The position numbers and the translations under genes were made by a program. Of a stretch of DNA of 64,000 nucleotides, positions 41,017 to 51,712 are shown in pieces. Origin of the DNA: Isochrysis galbana (taxonomy: Eukaryota; Haptophyta; Isochrysidales; Isochrysidaceae); the NCBI GenBank assembly GCA_018136815.1, contig CM030931.1, positions 6,654,399-6,718,398 on the forward strand. Direction: 5' to 3'. The notes below the pieces were generated by a model, which saw only the letters and a list, made by a program, of their open reading frames with translations, did not search any database and was not told the DNA's origin. How positions within the stretch are numbered: position 1 is the stretch's first letter; every line of letters begins with the position of its first letter.

Positions 41017-42324
41017 ATGTGGGCGACCACCAGCCCAGCGCTGGACGCGGATGGGCAGCGACGAATGGGGCTGCGAGCTGAGTGTAGCCTGGGATCGGTT
41101 CGCTCATCACCGACCATCTTGCTAAATTCTCCAGGCCCAAGCAAGTCGGCCACACCAGGACTCCAGATAGGCCCTGGATCGATCTTTAGCGGCAAGCTGC
41201 CTCCACCAGCAGATAAGCCGGCCAGGTGGGCGACAGAGGCACGGATTGCATACGCGGACGCGGCCCTGCAGAACGAGCGTGCCCGTAAGATGGGTGAATT
41301 GCGCAAAGCTAAGGCAAAGGCGCAAGCAATGACACGAGTCGTCACCGCCCCGCGGCTGACGCAGCACTCCATTCGCTGTGCTGAGCTGGGAGCCAAGCGA
41401 CGCTACCAACTGGATCCAGCTTTCGTACAGAAGGATGAGCGCGAAGCTGCCACCATAGCGCGCGAGGCTATTGCCTCAGTATTGCGTGAGCACGGGCACT
41501 CAGGGGTAGAGCGAAGGGAGGGAGAACGACAGATGTGCAAGCAAATGGCTTACGGTGTTGAACACCGGGTGGATTCAAAGGCATATCGGCAGTTGAGGAT
41601 GGAACGTCTGCAACAAGCACATGCCAAGATGTTGAGCGGGCCAAACGGAGCCTGGATTGCAGAGCAAGCAAGTATTGCAGACGGCCGCGGACAAAGGTTG
41701 GAAGAACTCAATGCTTCTTATGCGATTCAAAGGGCTTTGGAAGCTTCTGTCTCTGACAAGCACCCTCTGCTACACAGCGTTGACATTCCAAACAGGGAGG
41801 CAGCCATGGGTCTTTCGTCAGCTGAGCTTCTTGCCGTAATTCGAGGGCTGTCGGATGCGGTCAACACCACTCCGGCCCTCCTGCCGTCGGATGTTTCGCC
41901 AGAGAACATCCGACGCACATCGCGCCACAAAGGATCAACCCTTGAGATCAGTTCGAGTGCGAGCGCTCCCTCGAAGATCGACTCGCGGTCGCCTCCGCCA
42001 CTTCAGAAGGCCAACGTTGTCGAAATAGCCCGGAAGCCTGGACGCAAGTACGTATCGGCGGCTGCCCGCGCAGCATTGGAGATGGATGCATGTGAACAAG
42101 CCGAGCGCATGCGTGCTCGTGACGTAGCCGTCTTCAGGGCTGACCCAAAGGCTCCGGCGTTGCTCCAAGCTGATGCACTCAAGAAGGGGCAGGTTGCAAA
42201 ATGGAGACGCGACCAGGTATCTGCCGCCGAGGTTGAGCTTCTCCGGCGAGTCGATGCTGTGAGGGGTGATGCGTCTTGCCAGGAAGAGGCTACGGCGCGT
42301 GCTGCGCGGTCGGTACTACAGTAG
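41017..42324 (+). CDS. Unknown helical basic protein (start moved downstream by insertion)
   Basis: From the first ATG after the insertion, a 435-residue frame remains (MWATTSPALDADGQRRMG...). Upstream sequence from 40660 belonged to the same protein before the insertion. The protein is rich in Ala, Arg and Glu and largely helical, for example ATEARIAYADAALQNERARK and QMCKQMAYGVEHRVDSKAY. It has a Ser/Pro-rich linker near residues 290-330 and a C-terminal helical repeat-like part (KYVSAAARAALEMDACEQAE). I recognise no family and no catalytic motif. It could be structural or cytoskeletal. Whether the shortened gene is still expressed, or is a pseudogene, cannot be told from sequence; the long intact remainder suggests a young insertion or a tolerated loss. 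Confidence 0.55.
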   Translation: MWATTSPALDADGQRRMGLRAECSLGSVRSSPTILLNSPGPSKSATPGLQIGPGSIFSGKLPPPADKPARWATEARIAYADAALQNERARKMGELRKAKAKAQAMTRVVTAPRLTQHSIRCAELGAKRRYQLDPAFVQKDEREAATIAREAIASVLREHGHSGVERREGERQMCKQMAYGVEHRVDSKAYRQLRMERLQQAHAKMLSGPNGAWIAEQASIADGRGQRLEELNASYAIQRALEASVSDKHPLLHSVDIPNREAAMGLSSAELLAVIRGLSDAVNTTPALLPSDVSPENIRRTSRHKGSTLEISSSASAPSKIDSRSPPPLQKANVVEIARKPGRKYVSAAARAALEMDACEQAERMRARDVAVFRADPKAPALLQADALKKGQVAKWRRDQVSAAEVELLRRVDAVRGDASCQEEATARAARSVLQ

Positions 42325-43123
42325 CTGAATCTTTGGATAGATTTGGGCGATAGTCGATCCATGATGATTTACTCTGGTGTATAGCGGGTTTGTGTGCGTG
42401 CATGGATGGGGCGAGCATTAAAAAAACAGCTGAAGATTAAGGGCTAAACACCTACCAGGGATTTGATATCTAATGACTCCCTATCGACACCGCCCTTACA
42501 TCCCTTCCCTCCAATGCTTCCCCTTCCCCCCATCCATCCTTTTTCTTCGGCTTGCTCCAGGGTCCGGCGCCGGGCGTGCGGTGCCGGCGTGGTATTGGGT
42601 ATTGGTGGATGCTCACCTGCACCTCATGCCAAAGGGCAGAGCATGAGGAGGACCGACAGGCCCCCGGAGGGGTATTGGAGCCCGAGGGGAGGGCACGAGG
42701 CGCCTCCCCATGCTGAACTAAGTATAAACTTATTTGAACCTCCGGCGCAATACTGCAGTACTACTACGCCGCCGGTTGAGGGGCGGCACATATGGCGCCA
42801 ACAAGCAAAAAATAGAACGTGAAGTTTCAAGCTCTTTCAACCAACGATCATCTGCCTGATGACGATAATGGGGCAGCGCTAGAGCTTCCGCTAAATGTGC
42901 GTGTAATGTCATGACTTCATCTTGACCGATATTTGCTATACCTCTTTATGAGTCGATTGCGGCAAGTTGTTTTTGCTTCCACTTCCGCTGCGATGTTGGT
43001 GACGATCACGTAGAATCTAGGCAAGCGAGATGATTCTCACACAAAACATTTAGCAGTCCTCTCCAATGAATCAAAGACGCTCGGTGGTGCAGCCGTCCTG
43101 GTGATTACAAGCAACGAGGACAC
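42325..43123. other. Intergenic DNA
   Basis: No gene seen. An inverted relative of the 39178 repeat lies at about 42675-42752. A short frame at 42820-42914 has no recognisable feature. Confidence 0.4.
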
Positions 43124-44293
43124 TCATCGGCCAAAGCCGACGCTAGCTCCCGAGCGTGAGAGTGCTCGTTTCATGGCGAGACGGAATTGAAGGGCAAGTG
43201 CCTCATTTTGCGGCGGCTCGGCCGCCAGCAATGCCTCGTCCTCTTCTATAGAGGTCTGAAGTAGCATCGGCTTGGCCTCTGGATGCGCCTTCAACATAGC
43301 TTCGTCTGCAGCAGCGGCTGCAGGGTCGACAAAGCCATAATGGCCAAGGAATTCAGCATTAGATGTGTCAGAAGTTCCGTAGACAATCTCTATCTGGTCG
43401 CCTACTGAGATCGGCGCGCCGGCAACAACGCGCAGCATGCCATCAGTACGCCCAGTAAGATAGTGCTTCGAACTGGCACGGTGATTGAACATGTCGATGA
43501 AAGGAATAAGCAGTTTGTGCCCCTCCCCGTCAGGCCCAAGAACCGTTAGGACTCGTGACTGGATCAGCCAGACCGCCCATCTCACTTCACGCATGCGGCC
43601 ACCAGCAATGGCTAGCTGGGAGATGGGCGTGTCACCCGAAGGTGCAGTACCGCCTAAAACTTTGCGCACGGCAGCAGAGCGCTTGCGCACGTCGACGATG
43701 AGCGGTGGCCACTGCAACATCTGCAGCTCCTTCTCCGAGAAGAAATCAGGCGTACACAGATCGGACGAGTCAGGAGGGGGAAGTGTGGCGTAGTATGCCT
43801 CACGCTCCGTGCCTTCTTCCATCTCACGCTGAGCGAGCATGCGGAGGGCGGCCGGCACTGGATCAGCCCCCTGCACACCGAGATCAACAGCGCATGACGC
43901 GGGGATAGCAATGACTTCTTCGCCTGGCGCGATTGAGCGGGTGGCCATGACGCCACGCAACCCACCAAAGTCGGCGATGGCAACATTGGCTAGGTTGGCT
44001 CCCTCGGAGATAAGCCAATCGGTCAACCGCTCGTAGACTGGCTCAGTCAGCGCCGTCCCCGGCGGGCTAGGCGGCACCTCTGGCAGTAATACAACCTTCT
44101 TCGCCTTCGACCCACCTCTGCCTGAGCGTGCTCTGGAGCGGGCACCGCCCGCTTTGCCGGGCTTTCGCGTGGTTGCGAGCATGCGGATGGGCTGAGCGCG
44201 TGCAACGCCGCCGCTCAGCCTCCCCCTATCCGCCCACTGCCACGCCGCCGCCGAGCAGAGCAGAGCCACGAGGAGGGACGGCCGCAGCGCCAT
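43124..44293 (-). CDS. SET-domain lysine methyltransferase (Rubisco LSMT/SETD3-like), organelle-targeted
   Basis: A 389-residue single-exon protein. The N-terminus MALRPSLLVALLCSAAAWQW looks like a signal peptide with cleavage near residue 18. A basic Ser/Arg/Gly stretch follows (residues 40-68), as in the bipartite plastid presequences of algae with secondary plastids. The SET part runs from about residue 85 (YERLTDWLISEGANLANVAI, then GLRGVMATRSIAPGEEVIAIP) to the core motifs LLIPFIDMFNHRASS and FLGHYGFVD, which bind S-adenosylmethionine and shape the lysine channel. This arrangement is that of the Rubisco large-subunit methyltransferase and SETD3/6 family. A full Rubisco-substrate-binding C-terminal domain is short or absent here. 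The substrate is unknown: a stromal protein is likely if the targeting reading is right. Confidence 0.85.
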   Translation of the reverse strand: MALRPSLLVALLCSAAAWQWADRGRLSGGVARAQPIRMLATTRKPGKAGGARSRARSGRGGSKAKKVVLLPEVPPSPPGTALTEPVYERLTDWLISEGANLANVAIADFGGLRGVMATRSIAPGEEVIAIPASCAVDLGVQGADPVPAALRMLAQREMEEGTEREAYYATLPPPDSSDLCTPDFFSEKELQMLQWPPLIVDVRKRSAAVRKVLGGTAPSGDTPISQLAIAGGRMREVRWAVWLIQSRVLTVLGPDGEGHKLLIPFIDMFNHRASSKHYLTGRTDGMLRVVAGAPISVGDQIEIVYGTSDTSNAEFLGHYGFVDPAAAAADEAMLKAHPEAKPMLLQTSIEEDEALLAAEPPQNEALALQFRLAMKRALSRSGASVGFGR

Positions 44294-44350
44294 CTCGCGC
44301 GCGGGTGGAGCTACGGACTGCGCGGCGCAGCCAAAGTAGTTCTACTCTAG

Positions 44351-46925
44351 AGGCATTCGCTTCATGGATCAGCCCCATTTCTAGTGGTTACAATAAAATC
44401 TTACCCTTTGGTCTCTAGAGGATGCTCTCACTACATGAAAGCACCAAGGATGAATGGGCTAGGCCGACCTATGCTCAGTTTTTGATTTGGTGCTCACAAT
44501 CGCGTACAGTGTATAACTTTGCGCACGATCACGTAGAACAGGGAGCTTCATGCATCAGCCCCGATGGCGGGGGCGGGCTCAGCAGCAGTAACATCACCCT
44601 GGCGGTCCACATGAAGCACAGGAGTCACAGAAACTGCACCCTTTCGAAGGTCCACACATTTCCTCTTCTTGCACCACCCTTTCTTCAGGTTGCTACAGCT
44701 CTCACAATACCGGAACTCCAACCAAGGACACGGTTCAACGCCACACGAACAATTCGGATTGCACACCATGAATGCTTGAAGTCGAACTCGCTGGCGCTCT
44801 TGATTGTCTTGTGCCCTCTCCATACGCGCGGCCTTCCTCTTTGCGACATCCTGAGCTCCTTCAGTTGCCATCCTGCGCCGCTTCTCTTTCTCTTCCTTCA
44901 TGTCTCTAAGCGTCCACGACCCCGAGAGTTGGTATAGACGCTGACGTTTCGTGAAGACGGCCGCATTGACGTCGTCCTCATCGCCGTTCTCCCCAGCTTC
45001 GGAGTCGGACACGTTGGCTTTGGCACCGGAGGTATTGGAGCTCACGTTCAGCACGCCGCGCATAGGATCGTACGGCGCCTCGGCCTTGTCCTGAAGTTTC
45101 TTAGCCAAAGCCGCTAGATTCCGAACTTTCGCTTCGGCCGCCTGCAAAGAGCCCCTCATCATCCCGGGTGGAGTGGCCATCGCCTCGGTGAGGGAAGATG
45201 GACCTGGAGACGAAACAAGGCTAGACTCCTGCGCTGAGGATGCAATGTCAGTGGCTTGATCGACGAATTGTGAGCGGTCGATGACGTCGGGGCAAAGCTT
45301 GTTGCCAACGATACCTACGCGCTTGAACGCTTTAATGATGTCGTATTGGTCGCACCAAGAGAACCACATGCCTGGCACACCCAAGCGTGCGGACCCTCCT
45401 AAAATGGCCAAGAAGTCAGAAAGGCTCAGGCTTTCAAGCTCTTTGTTGTAGATTACCTGGTGTGCGTCTTTATACGCGTCTCTTGCTTTGTTGTATGACC
45501 TGTGGAACGACGAGTTGAATTGGTCGAGGGCCTGGAGAAAGCCCGATGTTCCCGATTCCTCGGAGAATATCCGAATGCCGAGACTTGCGGCGTTGCCGCT
45601 CGTGTTCTTCAAGACCTCATCGCTGAAACGAGAGGCGTGGTTGTCCAAAAGCAAAACCACAGGTCGTAGTATTGGCTCACCACCGGCCTTCACCTCTGCG
45701 TCACTCCTTTGAGTGATCCACTTGTCGAGACGCTGGAGATACGTCCAAAAAGTCTCCTCAGTTTGCATCCCCTCTGGCGCGTGGACAGGTAGACACGACC
45801 TGGTTTGACGCCGGACAAGATCAACCTCGTCGTCAAATGTGCAAGTACCGGGCGGGGCGTTCATGACCATGTCCACCGTGGCCCATTTGCGCTTCACAAC
45901 GAGTTGAGCTCCGTAATTCCACCCCGAGGCGTCCCACGTCATCATGACGGTGATGGACTCTTTTGTGCTGCCCGCCCGTTGCCTCACCGTCTTGCCCTTG
46001 CGCTTTGCCACCTTTGCCCGCCGGCCCTTCTGTGGAACATCGAGAGGTTGTGGTGTTTCATCGCAGTTCAGGATGCGTCGTAAATCTTGAATGAACTGAG
46101 TCGGGGACATCGGCCGGGTAGTGAGCGTATGCGCGGCCGTTGTGCGATACATACAAGAGCACGTGCGATGAGGGGAGGTGCGCAAGAAAGGCATACCTTG
46201 GTGCGAGGATCGATGATCCCCGCGTCCATCAGCTCAGCTTCCAAGCCGAATTCGCCGTAGAAATGTCTCTGCACAACGGCCTCGTTGAACTTTCTCGACC
46301 TTCGATATTCTTCGGCCCTCGAAGTTCCCTCGTCGATCTCGATGCCATGCGCACGCCACCAGGGGTACATGCGCTGGAAGAACGTGTGAGAGAGGTCGAC
46401 GTCGCTGTTCAGGTGGTCGAGCTCAGGGGTGTTGAGAAGTATAGATCCTTTGCCGAACTTGCGCGCCTTGTTGAAACGGTGACGCTCGCCGAGCATCTTG
46501 CGGACCTTGACAGAGATTTGGTGCCTGTTCTGCGGTGTGTGAGCATCAGCGCAGGCAAGGATCCATTGCGCCAATTTCATGCGCTCCTCATTCGTGAGAA
46601 TCTGCCTATTCGCGTCGCGGGGTGCTTTCTCACCACTGGCTCCTTTTTGTAGAGCAGTGGTCACCTTGTGCCTCGTTGCCTGCGGAAACAGCCCTGTGGC
46701 AATGGCGGCTTTGGCGCCGACGTTGCGTTCGTGGCAGTACGCAACCGCATCTCGCACTTCCTGCAGCGCGCGCGCTCGGTCCAGGGCGCGGGCATCGCGG
46801 GCCTGGACTGTGTAGTGCCCCTTGGGCACCTTGGAGCGTACGGGGGGCTCGGATTGGGCCTTGGGAGCCATGGCAAGGGCAGGGGCCGTTCCACGAAGCG
46901 GGCCGTTCCACGAAGCGAATGCCTC
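44351..46925 (-). mobile_element. Complete pogo-like DNA transposon
   Basis: A 2,575-bp element bounded by inverted repeats GAGGCATTCGCTTC(A/G)TGGA at 44351 and, reversed, ending at 46925. Both ends are flanked by TA (44349-44350 and 46926-46927), the dinucleotide duplicated by Tc1/mariner/pogo elements. Subterminal repeats are present: a CTTCATGCATCAGCCCC word near 44547 echoes the left end, and CCGTTCCACGAAGCG occurs twice inside the right end. It carries one transposase gene. Confidence 0.8.
44548..46871 (-). CDS. Pogo-like DDE transposase
   Basis: Two exons: 46197-46871 and 44548-46095. They are joined across a 101-bp GTATGC...ACTCAG intron (46096-46196), phase 0, giving IIDPRTK-FIQDLRRILNC. 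Exon 1, from ATG 46871 (MAPKAQSEPPVRSK), has a basic N-terminal region with helix-turn-helix character (VRDAVAYCHERNVGAKAAIA). Exon 2 carries the DDE_1-type catalytic core: RILNCDETPQPLD (first Asp), PVVLLLDNHASRFSD (second) and GFLQALDQFNSSFHRSYNKA (third). After it come a Lys/Arg-rich coil and a Cys-rich cluster (CNPNCSCGVEPCPW, then CESCSNLKKGWCKKRKC) that probably binds zinc and DNA. The enzyme would cut and paste the element that contains it. Both exons are free of stops, so it may be active. Confidence 0.85.
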
Positions 46926-46930
46926 TAGAG

Positions 46931-48087
46931 CGAAAATAGGCGACAGCTGATCTTGTGATCGAGGCGCCAGATGATGGCGAGTGCACCGTCGACGACAGAG
47001 TATTGTACTCGTACTAGTAGTAGGAGTACTAGTATGACGCGACATCAAACATCAAACCTGTTGTTGTTTGTTGTTTGCCCGTGCACGCGTGCACGCACAG
47101 GAGGGTATGCAAACGGAGCAAACATTCATCACGTACACTTGCACCGCTTGAACGACTGGATCTCACAGAGGAGCGCCGCGTGGACCGTGGAGGCAGCCTT
47201 AGGTGGCCTTCTCATTGAGCGCCCGGTCGCCTGAATGCTTGACAATTACTCGTCGCGTTTCCAGCGATGAGCTCCTATCTAAGTGCCAAGGACAGGCGGC
47301 AGACCTAGGTATTCGCGTCTTCACGTAGGAATTGTGCACATCAAGGTTTTTGCTTTTTGCAAGCGCTTGATGACTTCAACTCGTCATTTGTCATTTGTCA
47401 TTTCCATTTCGCCGCGCTTAGCGCTTACAACAAGGCACGCGACTCCTGCAAAGATGCGTATGAGGTGTGGTGCATGGTAAGCGCCTGAGCACTCTCACCC
47501 TCTCAGATTTCTTGGCTGTTTTGGGTAGGTAGAGGTGGGGCTAGCTCCATGTGCTGTGGTAACTGTAACTGTGGAAACCTTGAGAGGGGAGAGGGGAGTG
47601 TGTAAAGGGAAAGAGTGCGTCCAACTGCGAATGGTCTGCGGAGTCTGAGTCTGTGCCTGAAGTTCCTCTTTTTGTGGGAGTGAGCGCGTCCGGCCCCGCC
47701 GCCGCCGCCGCCGCCGGTGCCTGTCCATGAGTCTCCTAGTTTCGTGCGTGCGTGCGCGGAGCAAACGTCAATGTGAGTCACGAGTCACCGCACCTCAATC
47801 AAAAAAGAAAAATGGGCAGGCCGACCTAGGGAATCACGAGGGACAACTTTCATGTAGTAGTTGAGGCAACCTCTAGATCTAGATGTCGATGGGGCGGTTT
47901 TTCGTAGAAAAGCGTCTTGTCCATGAAGCTGCCCAGCTTCTAGCCAGAACCTTCAGATTTTTATTTTAGGTCAAGTTTGTTAGAGGAGGAATACAACGCC
48001 GCAACTTGAGCGAAGAATCACTACCAAGGAGTATTTCTAGAATCTAGAAACTGTAAATCGCCGCTGCTACTCATCACTCGCTATTAC
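46931..48087. other. Intergenic DNA with decayed transposase copy
   Basis: Besides the pseudogene at 47070-47520, it holds a CCG microsatellite near 47695-47717 and ordinary noncoding DNA up to the F-box/RCC1 stop codon. Confidence 0.5.
47070..47520 (+). pseudogene. Decayed pogo-like transposase copy, opposite strand
   Basis: Pieces of the same transposase are readable in shifting frames and in the same order: CLPVHA, EGMQTEQTFITYT, RLNDWISQRS, MLDNYSSRFQR, an ALDDFNSSF stretch, AYNKARDSCKDAYEVW, then LSTLTLSDFLAVLG. Compare CLPVHAPEGMQTEETFWTYL, RLDKWITQRS, LLLDNHASRFSD, AYKDAHQV and LSLSDFLAILGG in the intact copy. Several stops and frameshifts and an internal deletion disable it. It lies head-to-head with the intact element. 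Confidence 0.75.
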
Positions 48088-50589
48088 TCACAACCGCTCC
48101 GTCGCATGCTGAAATACGCAAGTGTGGTAGAAGTCAGGATCCATGCCAAGCACCGCTTGGCCCGATTGAAGGTCGGCCGACCCAAGTTGGCCTTTCCATC
48201 CAATGCCAGCCGTCAATACATGCCGTCCGTACGACGCATGGGTGCGGACAGCGGAGTGTTGATATCCTGCTGCAATTTCGCAAATGTGCATGCCGCGCAA
48301 CGACTCGACAATTCGCGGAATCAACTGATCCAAGGTGTCGCCGTGGCCGAGCTTGCCGTATGCACCATCACCAAACGTTGCCACGAGGTATTCCTCTACT
48401 TGAACAGGTATGTCCCTCTCGTCCTCGGCAAGCGCGATCGTGAAAGCCGCAGATGTCCGCGCGTTGTGCGGGGCAGCAAACGCATTCGAGCGAGCCGCGG
48501 TCGCGTCAAGTAGCACGATGGAGTGGTAAAAGCCGGCAGCAATGGCACAAACTTTCTGCCCTTCAAGTGAATGGACTTTCTGCGGCACAAGCATGGATGT
48601 CTCGCTGCCGTGTCCTAATCTTCCACATTCCCCTAAGCCGAAGCTGAAGAGCCCGCCATCCGACGAGATCGCAAGCGAATGTGAGTCCCCAGCGCTGACA
48701 TGCGCAATCTTCACGCTGCGAAGTGCCTCAACACGTGCAGGATGAGCACGAGATATAACATCGCCGTGGCCAAGCTTGCCGTCACGCCCAGCGCCCCAAG
48801 AGTATAGGGCGCCCAGATCGGTGGCGGCAATGGAATGTAGCCCACCCGCCGAAACCTCGATCACCCTCACATGGGAAAGGGAGCGCAGCAGTCCCGGACC
48901 GTCGACGCGACCTTCAGCAGCGGCGGGGACTCTGAGGCCCCGACCTGTGGCGCGTCCACGGCTGTGACCGCCACGACTCCGCGAGGCAATACAAGCGCGA
49001 TCACTAGGGCGTTCCGCCGCGCTTAGACGACCTAGCTGCCCATTTGAGTCCCTCCCCCAACTCCAAACCGCTCCCTCTTGAGAGAGAGCAAGACCGTGGC
49101 GTTCCCCGCAAGAAACCTGAACCACACGTACCCCCTCTAGACACGCAAGCTGGCGCGGGACAGGTACGTGGCCAAGAAGCACTACGGTCCGTCCAGTTGT
49201 CGGATTGGTTGTTGGCAAGCCTGTGGATGACGCATCCACGTTGGTAGCAGTCGACAGCTCCATCGGCACCGCCAGTTCGGGCTGGGCGCTTAGGCAGGGG
49301 CCGAGTGTGACAGGAGGCGGATCGAGTGCAACGCCGCTCATGACTCTATTCAAGTTGGAGTTCCGTACCAAAGATCCCAGCCCACTTGAAGTATTTACTC
49401 TGGATGTGGTGATGATGTGACCTAGCCTTCCATCGCCATTCCAACTGAGAGGAGGAATTGGGAGCAACGCCATCGCACGATTGCGAAAGAAGGGCCAGAC
49501 AAAATATCTAGAAAGAGCAAGAGTGTGTGGTCGGCTACATCGTCGTATACAATTCTGCTTGGAAAGTGGAGCCGATGAGAGCCGACCAGTATGTATCCAT
49601 GTGCGGGGAGCCCGGTCGATGGCATCTCGTTCATTTCATGATGTGCGTGCCCACTCACCCCCAGTTGTAAACTCGGCCGTCTGATGTCAGCATGATCGAC
49701 CCATACCCTCTTGCAGCCACTTCTTGCACAGCCGCTAGAGAAGGAGCAGCTGCTTGCGAGACGCGTTGGGCAAAGCAAACCGGGGGGCCATGCAGCTCTC
49801 CGTGGCCAAGATGACCGAGGAAACCCCGATCTCCAACTGAGTCGCCGCCGCAGGACCTGCCACAGAGGCAGATAGTAGCGTGCGGGCGTCAGAAACGCAA
49901 TGCTGCACAGGGTAGAAAGCGAGAGGCAAGTAGTGCAAATCCATTGCACTGTCCTCCAGCTCACCATGCTCCGCTCTTCTCTGCACCGACCCAGAGTGTA
50001 TGGGCCGATCCTGCGGCGATGGTGGCAGGCCTACGTGCGCTGATGATGTCGACGAAACGCAGTGCTTCGAGCGGCCGCTCGCCCGGCAACAATCGTGGCA
50101 GCGGCACCCCACCGCGCTCCGCTCGCAGCTGGCAAGCGTGAGCCAACAGGGATGATGTCGAGGAGCAGAGCGAGGCGAGCTCGGCGAGCTTGGCTGCGTG
50201 CAGGCATTAGGAAACACGGCGCAGTGAGCAAATTCATGCAAGTAGGTCACAACGACAGTGCTTCCTGGCGCGGCGAGCTCACCGATCGACTCGACGTGCG
50301 ACATGATGTGAGCGACGACGACGTCCGGGAGCTCCAGAAGCGGGAAGACCTCCTGCGACTGGAGCTTGAGGAAGCATCGCGAGGCAAAGCGTTGGCTGAG
50401 GCGAAGCGCAAGTCTACCCAGCCTCGCGATGGCGGCGGCTGGAGGCGGCTCACCCGAGCGCAGCGCTGCCTCGACCAGAGCAGTGAGCGGCTCCATCGCG
50501 AGGCTCCAAGCGTCAGGCTCGCACACAGCACGGGAGCGGGTAGGTCCGGGCCGAGAGGTTGGCAGGCATTCAGTGCAGGAGGCTGCCAT
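48088..50589 (-). CDS. F-box protein with RCC1 repeats
   Basis: Four exons fit in frame: 50283-50589, 49965-50193, 49659-49856, 48088-49444. Introns of 89, 108 and 214 bp all start GTGAG and end CAG. The product is 696 residues. Residues about 82-127 form an F-box (LLELPDVVVAHIMSHVESIA, then KLAELASLCSS), which would dock to SKP1 in an SCF ubiquitin ligase. The rest holds RCC1 repeats that build a propeller for substrate binding. They include TIAAGSAHTLWVGAEKSG, GFLGHLGHGELHGPP, IMLTSDGRVYNWGWNGDGRL, VSCGERHGLALSQEGAVWSW, GALYSWGAGRDGKLGHGD, GGLFSFGLGECGRLGHGS and TFGDGAYGKLGHGD. A less regular insert lies in the middle. An earlier ATG gives MAASCTE; a second Met 31 codons later is also possible. 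The substrate is unknown. Confidence 0.85.
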
Positions 50590-51661
50590 AGCGCCTGCAC
50601 GCGCGCAGCCGCCGCGCAGAGGAAGGTGGGCGCAGGCTGGCGGGCCTGGTGAGGAGGGAGGGAGAGGAAGGAGGAAGGAGGGAGAGGGGGAGGGGGAGGG
50701 GGAGGGAGAGGGAAGGGAGACGGGCCCGCCAGCCTCCTATACGGGAGGGCCGCTTTTGATGATGTGATGATGAGAGATATGCTTCAGATGAGAGAGAGAC
50801 CCCAAAAGACGAAGTGAAGAGAGAGAGACGAGAGCAGCAGCAGCCCGGAGAGGGGGGGGGGGGGGGGGGTTAGGAGCACTGTATGGAGTGTGAACGGGGG
50901 GGGTTAGTTTGGACCTCCTCGAGCTCTATCTAGGGGGAAGGTTGGAAGGTTGGGTCTGGAATGTCGATTCGCTCTACAATATTTGGGTTTGGCTGCCGCC
51001 CCGTGCGCGCTTCTTGGGCTGTTCGCGCCGAGTCTACTCTAGACACTAGACTCTCGACGCGAAGAAAAGAGCGTTGCTGGAGGCCTCGCGTATATCTGTT
51101 GAGGGCTCGGACTAGCACTGAGTTGTGGCACAATGCAATGCCGTCGTAGTGTATTGTATAATCGTCTTTTTCAATGCTACAATACCACCTGCGTCAGATA
51201 TCAGTCATAGTCACAGCTAGCGCTCAACGCTAGCCTACATCTGATTCTTTGTGCCGCGCCCTCCTCCACTGGCCCGTCGTTCACAACTCGAAAGGCGGTG
51301 CCCGCGCTCTTCTCCCACCCTTCAGTTGGTCCTTTGACGCCCTTCACACACAGGTGGGAAGAAAGGACCCTAGCCGCGAGGCGCCTAGGGAAGCTCCTTG
51401 ACCCTCAGCTTGAGCTCGTTAGAGAAAAAAACTACTGCCCGTCCTCGGAGTATATTTGTAAAGCTGTAGGTAGGTCTTGGTCAGCTCCTGCCTGGCGATC
51501 GAGCCCCCCCCCCCCCCCCCCCCCAGCGTCTCGAGCGAGAGACGAGGCGAGGAGGGGGAGAGGTCAGAGAGGAATCACGAACGAGCAAGAGAGAAAGGAA
51601 GGGAGCGGGGAAGAGAGGGAGGGAGGGAGAGGAAGAGAGAGGGGGAGGGGGGGAAGAGGGG

Positions 51662-51708
<47 letters not shown>
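50590..51708. other. Low-complexity leader region between divergent genes
   Basis: This spacer separates the minus-strand F-box gene from the plus-strand lipoyl synthase gene, so it probably holds both promoters. It is dominated by simple sequence: GGGA/GAGG runs at 50650-50720, a G run of about 20 near 50851-50870, a C run of about 19 near 51506-51525, and an uninterrupted (GA)n tract at about 51663-51708 ending at the lipoyl synthase ATG. Confidence 0.6.

Positions 51709-51712
<4 letters not shown>

Noticed and set aside
51298..51708. Extending lipoyl synthase upstream by 137 codons
   Set aside because: The upstream translation comes from C-run and GA-repeat DNA (Pro and Arg/Glu runs); ATG 51709 begins the presequence-like N-terminus.
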